Assembly: GCF_036669915.1 (NCBI RefSeq)
Contig: NC_089323.1
Location: forward strand, 17,573,587-17,637,586
DNA length: 64,000 nt
Source of the DNA: Pocillopora verrucosa
Taxonomy: Eukaryota > Cnidaria > Anthozoa > Scleractinia > Pocilloporidae
Direction: 5' to 3'
The notes under the pieces were generated by a model. The model was given only the letters and a program-made list of their open reading frames with translations, made no database searches and was not told the origin of the DNA. The position numbers and the translations under genes were made by a program. Shown in pieces: positions 22,501 to 31,383 of the stretch. The stretch's first letter is position 1; every line of letters begins with the position of its first letter.

Positions 22501-22730
22501 ACTTTTTTAATTTTCTGCTTGAGCATGGAATGTTCACAGAAGGATTTCAACCTCAGACTTTCTGTACCAATTAAATAGCTACCGCAGTTTCTGTGATGTA
22601 AATATTGACATCCAAGCTCTGTTGACTTGTTCTTTTTTTTCCTTTTTTTTTTAATTTCTTTTTGTAGATAGATGAAGTCACTGGAGCAAGAGAGGATCAA
22701 ATTCTTGAAAAAATCAAGATGTATAAATGA
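15891..22730 (+). CDS. TXN: Thioredoxin 1 (cytosolic, WCGPC), first gene of cluster
   Basis: Exon 1 (MKILETV, 21 nt) exists in three places: 15891-15911, 17771-17791 and 18679-18699. Any of them splices in phase 0 to 19840-19944, 21415-21477, 22367-22432 and 22668-22730, giving 105 residues, the normal Trx-1 length. The active site is [11 protein letters not shown] in the second exon, preceded by the buried Asp in VVIDF. Exon 4 has the cis-proline motif SAMPTF and the FYKNG turn. Only the two catalytic cysteines are present; the position of human Cys73 is Ala. Known role: NADPH/thioredoxin-reductase-dependent reduction of protein disulfides in cytosol and nucleus. I use the outermost first exon as the start because its surroundings are CpG-rich, unlike the two inner copies; the encoded protein is the same. 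AATAAA lies at 22829-22834. Confidence 0.93.
16571..17016. other. Unique spacer between first-exon units A and B
   Basis: Non-repeated AT-rich sequence with no convincing exon. Together with the MITE at 17017-17228 it accounts for the longer A-to-B spacing (1880 nt against 908 nt from B to C). Confidence 0.5.
17017..17228. mobile_element. TTAA-flanked MITE, subfamily A
   Basis: TTAACCCTTTCACTCCTAAG ... GTGAGAGTGATAGGGTTAA, 212 nt. It is very close to the P450-interrupting copy at 56118-56329 and in the same orientation. It separates first-exon units A and B. Confidence 0.88.
17494..18401 (+). repeat. First-exon unit B of thioredoxin 1 (tandem copy)
   Basis: About 908 nt unit beginning near TCTTTAATGTCACTCTCT and containing exon 1 at 17771-17791 with an intact GTAAGC donor. 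It ends near GGCCTGAGGGCTGATCCATA. It is directly followed by unit C, so the pair is a head-to-tail duplication. Confidence 0.85.
18402..19310 (+). repeat. First-exon unit C of thioredoxin 1 (tandem copy)
   Basis: Second tandem copy, same order as B, with exon 1 at 18679-18699 (ATG and donor intact). It ends near CCCTAGTGGACTTAGGGATA. CpG sites lost in B and C only partly overlap: C keeps TCGCG near 18828, which B lacks. That suggests separate decay after duplication. Confidence 0.85.
19395..19555. mobile_element. Subfamily C MITE remnant
   Basis: Carries the ordered subfamily C motifs TTAACATCAGTATGCTTATT, TCTATACCTATACAT, GATGCTGATG, AACAATCAGGAGGTTCTTTA and GGTGATCATTTTC. The ends are missing. 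Confidence 0.6.
19977..20178. mobile_element. TTAA-flanked MITE, subfamily B
   Basis: TTAACTCTAAGATCTGATTG ... TTCTGGGAGTTGAAGGGTTAA, in intron 2 of thioredoxin 1, 33 nt after the exon 2 donor. Same body as 61-294. Confidence 0.82.
20370..20601 (+). mobile_element. Penelope-like retroelement remnant (GIY-YIG endonuclease C-terminus)
   Basis: One frame reads [11 protein letters not shown], a stop, then [19 protein letters not shown], then [20 protein letters not shown] and [10 protein letters not shown] before a stop. The RFREH, KPVxRHF, RKxxEQKxIFxIGTLxPxGxxxRFS pattern is the C-terminal GIY-YIG region of Penelope-like elements as I know them from invertebrate genomes. At least one internal stop shows it is dead. 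It is followed at 20690-20782 by the terminal block seen elsewhere in the window. Intronic in thioredoxin 1. Confidence 0.72.
20690..20782 (+). repeat. Penelope-type terminal repeat downstream of the GIY-YIG remnant
   Basis: AAAGGGCTAATGCCCGAAAT, then GTCAGCTTTTTTACTC, then ACAATGGCCAATTTG and AACTCAGTTGTTAACACTAA. This is the reverse complement of the blocks at 1661, 15241 and 51021. Its position after the coding remnant suggests it is the element's 3' terminus. Confidence 0.55.
21015..21226. mobile_element. Subfamily A MITE, eroded
   Basis: Contains CAATACGATATCAAGCAG, TGATCCAGTACTAAATTCTC and GAGATCTTGGAAGTGAAAGG with a mutated end. Intron 2 of thioredoxin 1. Confidence 0.65.
21698..21910. 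mobile_element. Subfamily C MITE
   Basis: TATAATCCTTTGTCCCCTAT ... GAGGGTGTAAAGGGTTTG, with internal ATTCATATGTTAAGGTCATA and GCTCTTGATTGTTAGAAA. Intron 3 of thioredoxin 1. A G-rich tract follows at 22180-22205. Confidence 0.7.
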
Positions 22731-22828
22731 TGACTTTGGATTTCAAAGGGGAACAAGTTCTTCACACTGTTGATTTTTCTTTCATGACTATTGATTGTAA
22801 CAAACATGCATTAGAAATACTGTACTTC

Positions 22829-22834
22829 AATAAA
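22829..22834 (+). terminator. Polyadenylation signal AATAAA (thioredoxin 1)
   Basis: AATAAA 99 nt after the thioredoxin 1 stop at 22728-22730, in a typical AT-rich 3' UTR context. Confidence 0.7.
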
Positions 22835-24687
22835 AGTGATAGACATGTATGAATATTGTGTGATCTGCAATTATTATATACTCTGTGTCTGAGAGAATTG
22901 TTTTTTTACTTATTAGTTGGGAAATGTTACTGTTGTTTGTTCCTATTTACACCTGTTACTTGCACAATGTTTGGCAATTTTTGGCAATTTTTTTTGATTG
23001 TGAGTTTACATAATTTAAGGCTCTTTAAAAAGTATTTGCCAACGTTTTTTCTGCATTTCAATCAGTTGTCTGTTTACTTGATGGTTTGTTTGATGTCTTT
23101 TTTTCAGAGATTTTCATCATCTAGTATTCCAAGGTTTTTTTGGAATTACAGACTTGTCCTCAGTAACAATTGACAGGTGTTGGGTAGGGTGGGGGGGGGG
23201 AGCTGAAGTGAGAAAGGGGCAGCAGCTTGGCTAGAGGTAGAGCTCTGCCAGCATCGGAGCTCTCTTATTGTTTAGGACAATGCGTGATGGGTTTGAAGCA
23301 TGGAAATTAGTGATACCCCCTAGATACTTCTGGGTTCAACTGGAAGCAACATGTCTACACTGTAGGGCAAAATGACCACTTCTTGAGGCAAGGTCACTCA
23401 GCTAGGGGGAGGGGTGGGAGAAAGTTGGGGAGTTTGGCTAATGAGGTCATGTGACCAGCTTTCATCGACATCCTCATTTTCCTAATCTGCTTTGCATGTG
23501 TCCCTTCTTTTCTACAACCATCCATATCCCCTTTGAACAAATCCAGATTCATTGATCCTTGCATCACCAGTTCCCGTCTTAAAAGTCCAGCCATTTCAGT
23601 ATTCATTGCTTAGTGAGCCGGTAAGCAGGAATTGATAGTTTTTCTTTATTACACACAGTATTAATATGAAATAATGATCATTAGTTTAAACTGTACATGT
23701 GCTGCTGTCGGTAGTTTCAGGTTAGAAATAATCATGTCAGCAGACTCTATCTTTTAAGCTTCAACTCATTAAAACTGATTTTCTTTCACACTTTTTCGGT
23801 TCAAAAAGAAAGAAGAAAAAATTCTATCTTTGATCTACATTAGCAAGATCTGAGCTCAGTTGAGTGTAGCAGTATATGTGTACATTATGAAGGGATAGCT
23901 GCTGCAATTGAGAGGCTGGTACCCAGTGAAGCGTTGTAACAATCAGAACAGGCTTTCTGTGCCGGAGGCTGGAAATGCTCGGACGTGCAAAATTCGTTTG
24001 TCGCCTCTGTGTTATTCTCCTTCCCTGAATCCTCACTACTGAGAGATGGAAAGGAGCAGCTCTGGGTGCGAGAACTCCTCTCTTTATACCACTTGAGTAA
24101 AAGAAACAAGGTTTCGAGAAACATGAATGCGCTTACTTAACATAATAGACAGAGAGAAAAATGACAACAAGAAACGCGTCTGCAACAGGAAACGCGTTTG
24201 CGATCAGAAGCTGCTTTTTCTTTTAAAAGAGGTACGTAATTTACTTATCTGCCGCGCTCTAAAATTAAAGGATGTTTGGCCGATCTTGATATTGCCATGG
24301 TAAAACTATTGAAATTTTGACTGAATTGTATATCCATTTTCTTGATTGTGCACAGTTTATCTTTTAATGTAATACTTATGACCATCATTATTTTACTCAA
24401 ACGCCGAAACAAATGAAAATCGAGGTCAAAATGAGATTAATAATAATTCCAGTCTTTTTGTGTTTTTGTTTTTTTTCTTCGATCTTGTTACTAATGGAGG
24501 CCAAGCGGAACTAGGAAAATGAAAAGAAACGTCACAATTAATAGAATTATTAGGGTTCTTCCAAGCGTGAGATCACGTTCCGAATATATTAGTTTGAAAA
24601 TTTCCTGTTTGGAGTTATCAGTCGACCCATAACCTCCAGTCGAAATTCGACACTCCCGTTAAACTGATTTCCAGCGTGGAAGGGAAA
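22835..24687. other. Intergenic region, thioredoxin 1 to thioredoxin 2
   Basis: No exon with family similarity on either strand. Holds a poly-G tract at 23190-23201. The 600 nt before 24688 are the presumed thioredoxin 2 promoter; I see no TATA box or binding site that I can name. Confidence 0.4.
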
Positions 24688-27600
24688 ATGAAAGAGTTAA
24701 CGACTTTGGTAGGTATTATGATAAATTAATTGAAAAGTCGTCAGTTTAGCCTACGGTTGAAGGTGCAGTACATTTATTTTTAGAAAAGCTCTCTCATTTC
24801 GTTTCAACATACGTTGATTTGGTCATATTTTGAGGAGACCTGCTGCTCCATTTTAATGTTCAATAGATTTTATTTTGCCAACCATGGGAGGGGAATGTTT
24901 AATCTATGATAGAAAGCTTACAATATGCAGCTAAGATGTTGCGATCTTCATGACGGGTACTGTTTACATCATGAGGAGAGCGATGAATCGTCGTCATATC
25001 TGTCCTTCATCCCAAGAACTACAACTCTGGGAAATAATTATAGTTCTGGATTTGCGTAGAGAGTGCAAGACAAAATGACTAACGAATTTTGAAACGATTC
25101 GAAACAGTGTTTGAAAAAAAAACTCTTGGTTATAATTTCGTTATTTACTCCTGTTTTGGATAAAAAACTTTTAGTAATATGCTAGTTTTTTAATTGCGTC
25201 TGTTTATCTACCTACGTAGGCTGATTATTCAGCAAAAAAAAAAAAATCATGTTTAAAGATGTGCTGTAATTTCAATGAGGGAAAATTCGCTTTTAACCAA
25301 TATAATCTGTTGTAATGACAGCCCGTGAGGCAACTTAACAGCTGTCAAAGTAATATGAGAGCCATCATTAACAATAACTTAGTATTACCCAACAGGTGCA
25401 ATATTGTTAACTAGAAAATTATTGATAGCCGACAACAAAATGGAACTCAACCAGTTGGGCATAAGATAAAATATGGACTGGATCACTAGATCCTTGGACT
25501 TTTGGACTATTTTTTGGACTAATTTTTGGAACATTTATTGGGAGGAGGTAGACCATTAGTACTAAGGGAGGGGCGCGATGCGGTCTATCAGTGCTCAGAG
25601 AGGGGTGCATGGGAGGCAAACTGTCGTTACTGAGGGAGGGGTGGAAGACGAACTATTAGTACGCAGGGAGGGGTGGGAGGTTGTTGTATTAGTAAATGCT
25701 AATGATTAATGGAGTTTTTAATGGATTATTCAAATTATTTTGAGCGGTTTTTCGACTTACTATTTTAGGTCAAAATTTTTGCGCTGGCTCGTAGCGTTTC
25801 TTTATTTTTTTTTGTCACGCGAGTGCGAAACTGGCACCCAAACACTGGACTATAATTGTTATTGAAAATATCGCTAATTTCCGTTTTCGATCCTCCACTG
25901 TTGGGTCACGCGTGTACCTTTTAAGTCGACTTGTGCCAGCGCTTAATGATACACGCTGGTTACCATGAATCATCCACTAGTTGCTTCACGTTTTCCTTGG
26001 TGAATACAGTATATCATGACCAAAAATAAAGAAACGCTACGAGTCAGCGCAAAAGTTTTGACATAAAAATAGTCAGTCGAAAAACCGCTCAAAATAATTT
26101 GAATGATCCATTAAAAACTCTATTGATCAGTATCATATAAACACTTTTAGAGAAAAACTACGTCATTTCAGATGAGTCAGTCATGTATTTACCCCCTTTT
26201 TTTGTAATCAAGGTTTTATCTCTCTTGCTTAGCACAGCATATAAAATGTTTTGACTCCCTGCCTCAGCCGTAAGCGGAAGACGCCTTGTGTTTCAGTAGC
26301 AAAATCTTATTTCCTTTAGTATCACATATTCCAGAAGCAAAGAGTATCTCGGGTTTTAAAGAATGGTATTTTTCTCTTGATCATTTCCATTAGAACATGA
26401 AGTTTTAATTTAGCTACAAAATTGTCTGGCTTGTGCGATGAGTTTACTTTTGAGATCTTAAAACTTGCATTAACCCTTAACACCCTAACATCAGAATCTA
26501 TATTCTCCGTACTATTCACTATACATTTCCCAAGGTGCTGACAAGGAGAATTTGTTTGATAATCAAGAGCTACTTTAGTTGGTGATCATTTCTTCCATTC
26601 TCATTACCTAGATGTTTGGTTCAAGAGTGATGTTGTAAGGAGAAATTAGATGCTTGTCACTCTTAGGGGTTAAAGGCTTAAAAGCTTCATTTTGTTTTTG
26701 TTTCACACAGAAAGAACTGAATGAGCTTCTTGAAAGTAGCGGAGTCAAGTTGGTCGTAATCGACTTTTTTGCCGATTGGTGTGGTCCTTGCAAGATAATG
26801 GGACCTAAGTTTGAGGTATTCGAATATCGAAAAAATTTCTTTTATAAAAACTTAAAGGGATTAGCGTAGTGTATCTAATGCAAGTAAGCAAACCTCAGTG
26901 ATACAGTCATAAAGGGTCTGAAAATTTGTGCCAAAGGCTTCTAACAGATTAAGGCTTTTTCCTTATCTTCTATAATTCTGTCACGCACACCGTCCTTTCC
27001 GGGACAAGGGTAACTGGGTTACAGAGTTCATGGGGTGCCTGTGACTCCGTACACGTCTTAAAATAAAATGTCTCTTGTTAATGACCTGTTATGCTCCCAA
27101 TCTTCAGTAAGAGCCTGGTAAAGGGTCCTTCCGTCCCCACTCTACCCCCAAACTATTTTTTTTATCTATTGTGCTGTTGATTATCATTTTTTCATAGGAA
27201 TTGGCCATGAAGTTCCCGGATGTTGTATTCGCCAAAGTAAACATTGAGAGGGGAAAGGTATGCATGAGAGGAGGGTTGACAACCAATGAGGTGCACTGTC
27301 ACTCGCGAAGATATGATTTTCCGAATGATGTAATCCTTATTTTTCAGATTCTTGGTCTATATTTTGATATGTCATGAGAGGATTCATTTTCTCGCAGCCA
27401 CAGCATATTGCATGAGCCTCTTTATCACTGATTGACATATCAATTTTTCCTCCTTTTATCGTCCGGTGGAAATGTTGCCTTTCCCTTTTTTTGCACAGTT
27501 TTTGCGTTCACTGGAGAGGTCAGTTAAGCATTTATCGGGATTACGAATGAATGCGCAGGAAATGAAGATTCGTAAGAATCCCGTGATCGCTAAGGGAAAA

Positions 27601-28091
27601 GGTGCGATCGTATGCAGTTTAGTAAGAAATGAATGGAAATAGGTATTCCAATTGGGAAACTGAAACGCTTTACTGAAAATAGCCTGACCTTCACCAATAA
27701 ATAAAAACCAACTGCAAGCAAACCAGAACAAGTATGACCGGAAATAAATTTGAGGAGTTGGTTCCAGTCTTTCAGCTCCGGTCATAAGTGCTGATAAGTT
27801 AGCAGGCGGCCAAAATGCCATTAACTTGACAACTTGAATTTGAAATCAATTATATATTTTTCAGGAGCCAACCAAACATTATAGTATTACCTCTATTCCA
27901 CATTTCAAGTTTTTCAAGGAAAAAAAGGTAATTAACACAAAATTATTTTATACAAACTTGCCTTCTTGAATATCATTTGCTATACTGATTTATCCTCACT
28001 GATTTCCTTTTTTTACTAATTTTAGGAAGTGGATAACCTCAGAGGCGCTGATGAAACAATTCTTACACAAAAAATTGAAAAATGGCAGTAA
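24688..28091 (+). CDS. TXN: Thioredoxin 2 of cluster (WCGPC)
   Basis: Five exons, 24688-24708, 26711-26815, 27198-27257, 27865-27927 and 28026-28091, all joined in phase 0, give 104 residues. Exon 1 encodes MKELTTL, close to the MKILETV of thioredoxin 1. Exon 2 has [20 protein letters not shown], identical through the active site. Exon 4 keeps the cis-proline (TSIPHF) but differs around it (HYSITSIPHFKFFKEKK), and exon 5 has the LRGADE turn. The only cysteines are the two catalytic ones. Expected role: cytosolic disulfide reductase. The more basic, diverged exon 4 surface next to the cis-proline may mean a different client set; that is inference. Intron 1 holds a foldback element (25704-26126) and a subfamily C MITE (26470-26681) ending 29 nt before exon 2. 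I found no clear poly(A) signal close downstream. Confidence 0.9.
25545..25690 (+). repeat. G-rich minisatellite, units of about 30-40 nt
   Basis: Four or five degenerate copies of a unit like CTATTAGTACTGAGGGAGGG GTGGGAGG. The core AGGGAGGGG or AGAGAGGGG is repeated at each unit. Intron 1 of thioredoxin 2. Confidence 0.6.
25704..26126. repeat. Foldback element with ~105-nt inverted arms
   Basis: The left arm 25704-25810 (GAGTTTTTAATGGATTATTC ... GCTCGTAGCGTTTCTTTATT) is the near-perfect inverse of the right arm 26021-26126 (AATAAAGAAACGCTACGAGT ... GATCCATTAAAAACTC). The ~210 nt between them are unique and non-coding. This is the architecture of a MITE or foldback transposon. Intron 1 of thioredoxin 2. 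Confidence 0.85.
26470..26681. mobile_element. TTAA-flanked MITE, subfamily C, next to thioredoxin 2 exon 2
   Basis: TTAACCCTTAACACCCTAAC ... TCTTAGGGGTTAAAGGCTTAA, 212 nt with TTAA at both ends. Its edge lies 29 nt upstream of exon 2, so any branch point or polypyrimidine tract must sit in the short remaining gap (TTTTGTTTTTGTTTCACACAG) or in the MITE. Confidence 0.85.
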
Positions 28092-28400
28092 TCGTGGAGT
28101 TGATTTAAAAAGTGAACACATTTTTGATTAGAGAAAATTATTTGTACTGAAAGAATATCCTACTTGAGATTTATTTGTGATCCAGCTTTTGAATTAATAT
28201 TGGTCGATGCTTTAGCCTGTACATTTTGAGTCCATCTATTTATTTCATGTAGTTGTAAAGGGTTGATACAGTAAACCAGATCCATCTGCCGAAGAAAAGT
28301 TGTTTGATTAGCCTTTGCTGTAATATCATTTTTTTCAATTTTTAGTCTCACCTTAGTTGTCACTTAGATCAAGCTGATGCGATTTTTTCATTTTTAGCAT

Positions 28401-28520
28401 TTAACCCTTAAAGGCCCAAGAGTGACTGATATTTTATCTCTCCTTAAAGTATTACCCTTAAATCGATTGTAAAGATCATGAGAAAAAAGGAAATGATCAC
28501 CAACTCAAGAAACTCTCACC
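28401..28520. mobile_element. Truncated subfamily C MITE
   Basis: TTAACCCTTAAAGGCCCAAG at the left end, then AAAGATCATGAGAAAAAAGG and CAACTCAAGAAACTCTC; the right half is missing. Confidence 0.6.
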
Positions 28521-30949
28521 GCTTATGTCAAAATTTGAAATATCATCGTCACAGGTTTTCGTTAATTTAAACACACGTTACTCTGTTGACAAGTTTAACG
28601 ACCCTGTGTTTGAATTGAATTGAAGGCAACTGCCTGTCTGTGTAAATACATCTATTACGTACATAGAGAGAACAAATCATGAACATTGAAAACCCTGAAA
28701 AAGTACACCACACCAGAAATCACCTTTGCTTAGCCTTTTGTATTTTTGTTTATATTCCCTAATAGCATCCAGTAATTATTTGCAGTTGGTCCGTATGAAA
28801 CGACATTATTTTCTCGTCCAATCAAAAGTGGACTGTATGCTGGACACAAAATATAATTGGCGCAGCTTTTCCGGCGTAAGCGTCTCTTTCTTTTTATTCT
28901 TTGCAATAAAAATGCACTGTATTTTTTCAACCGGAAAACACCTGGACTTAGATTAACGAAAACAGCAACAACACAAATTTCAGCGCGGAGCAACCGTTTT
29001 CTCAGAGAGAAACCAAGATTTTTGTGAGCCCCAGAAGTTTAAATATTGAGGGATTTCATTTTGCAAGGCATAGAGGTGAGTTCTTTTGAAAAACAATGGT
29101 GTAGGTTTTTGCATTTCCGGCCGGCCTACGTCCGCTGAAGCTAAATGTTGATATTTTTATTATTTCATGTTCATATAATTCAAGATATATTTATTTCGTA
29201 CGGGCTGGTTGCTCTATATAGGTATTAAATAATGACAGTTTGAATTTTCGAAATAATTTAGCCGTTTCTCTTTCAATTCCAAAGCAAAAAGCTTCACGAA
29301 ATGTGAATTCTTTATGTGATTGAAAAAATGCAAACTGCAGCAGCCAAAGATGAAATTTGAATAAAATTAACTGTAGTAATGCCTCTGACATCTTTAATGA
29401 TCTTTCCTTCGCGGTAAGTACGGTATATATTTTGCATAAATTTGCTACACATTTTTAAAACAAAATGTCATGCAAACCGAAGCGACGGAGAAGAAAAATT
29501 AAACGCAATGTTTCATCGGCATTTTATGGAAAATCTTTCCGAAATTTACCTCTTTGCTTTTGGTAAATACGTGACTGACTAGTCTAAAATTTAACTCATT
29601 TCAACCTGGCAGGGTGCGAAACAAATTCATTTTTAGAAATAAAAGCAGCGCGAGTTTGGTTTTAGTTGAGTCGATCGATCATATCAATGTTATTTCCCTC
29701 AAATATATTCATACCAGAATTCCTTATCGAGTTAATTTATTGATTTAACTAATACCTAAACGTTGCTCTGTGAATATTATTTTCTAAGGTGTATCATTCT
29801 TATTCAGCAATTATTTATTTTTAAAATCATGAATTCCTTACAAAAAAAGAAAAAAAAAGAAAATGGCAAGTTAAATGCGTACATTCAACTTTCCTTATTT
29901 AAATCTTACTACTCATTCACTAAAGGAAAGGAGACTCGATTGCGATTGGCTCCTAAGACAATGGCTAACCGGTGGTAACGACACCAATTAAATATCAACA
30001 CAGAAAGTTCCTCAGTGAATATATATAATGGAGAGAAAATTGAACTTGGATTTGAAACTCTTCGGTTGCATCTAAATCAAATTAGTTAACATTTTCGTAT
30101 CGACTCGCTCTGCACTTGTGATTTCCTCGGTTTTTATTTTTTTTCTGCTGTTGTCGCTCGAGCTTACTTTATTTCGGCTCTTCGTTATTGAATGTAAACC
30201 TCCATAATTATTTCCTTCGTGTACACCTGCCTGTAATTTCCCCTACTCTTTCACATTAATGTCCATTTGTTTTTGGTCGCTTCCGATCATTCGTTAACGT
30301 TCTTGTTATAAATCAAACGCGAACCGCCAGTCGTTCGTTTTAAGATCGGTTATTGGTGTTCTACTTTCCTTTTCATTCGTAACTCTACTCTGTTATGCTG
30401 TTTACTGAAATGCAGTTCAATTATCAAGTTCATCACGTTACGATACGCTTAAAACATATTTTTTCGGTTTTCAAAAAAATCCTTGCGAGTTTCTTTTTTA
30501 TATTTCCATCATCGTCTTTCTTGGTGACAATTTATTGATTATGTATGGAGAAATTACAACCCCCCCCCCCCCCCCCACATACACACTCACTCACACCATC
30601 CTCTCATCCTCTAAACCAATCACATGCGGAGCTAAAAACAGTCGCGACTAGTTCACCCGCGTTTTCCCGCGCTTCAAGCAATTTGCTTGTTTTTATTTTA
30701 AGTAGTGATTGGTTCCTTCTGACATTAACCTTTGACCTGACTGGCCGTTGTGATTACTTTAGTTTGGAATTCGTGTAGTCAAACTTAAATGTCTCTAACA
30801 TGAAATTAAGAAGACCTTTCCTGTTAATCAATGAAATGTTGAAAGCGGATGAAAACGTCATAATAGTTATCAATGGTAATATCTACAGTTGCTTAGTGAG
30901 GTTATTTTTAATCCTAATAAATAAACATTTAAAGAGACTTTAATAGTTG

Positions 30950-31047
30950 GCGGGATCATTAGTTGATCCAATACCAACTAACATCCCAAGAATTGTACGG
31001 CAGACAGTACGGAGAATTACTTGTGAGATCGGGAGTGAAAGGGTTAA
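30950..31047. mobile_element. Half subfamily A MITE
   Basis: GGGATCATTAGTTGATCCAA ... GATCGGGAGTGAAAGGGTTAA; only the right half of subfamily A is present. Confidence 0.65.
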
Positions 31048-31383
31048 AAACTAACTGATTTTTCTTCAAGTTTAGCCAAAATAAAAAATTTGTATAGTTT
31101 CAAATGGTAAAATGACCCGAAAGGAATAATAATGATCTAAAACAGATCAAGAAGGGAGAAATTTGAAAAGATTGCAAACCACAAACGTGAGAACGGTTCT
31201 TCAATATTCACAGACAGTGACGTAGTTACCTTTAAATCACATGGTAATCTTTTATGTTTGTTCATGCACCGCCTGTTCCGCATTCGACAAACAACACGCC
31301 AATTTTGTTTCCCTTCATGACTGTCACTTTTCTAATAGGTTTACAACAAAATATCATAACTTTTCAGCAAATATTACGAAGAA

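Larger units (their letters stand above)
28092..31383. other. Intergenic region, thioredoxin 2 to thioredoxin 3
   Basis: Contains a truncated subfamily C MITE (28401-28520), a poly-C run at 30559-30577 and a half subfamily A MITE (30950-31047). No exon similar to a known protein was seen. The final 300 nt upstream of 31384 are presumed promoter, with no motif I can identify. Confidence 0.4.

Noticed and set aside
23885..24124. 79-codon minus-strand frame upstream of thioredoxin 2
   Set aside because: No domain, no splice context and overlapping open frames in other phases; the position fits promoter or UTR DNA.
27456..27821. 121-codon minus-strand frame inside thioredoxin 2 intron 3
   Set aside because: No similarity to known proteins and no flanking signals; it lies between well-supported plus-strand exons.
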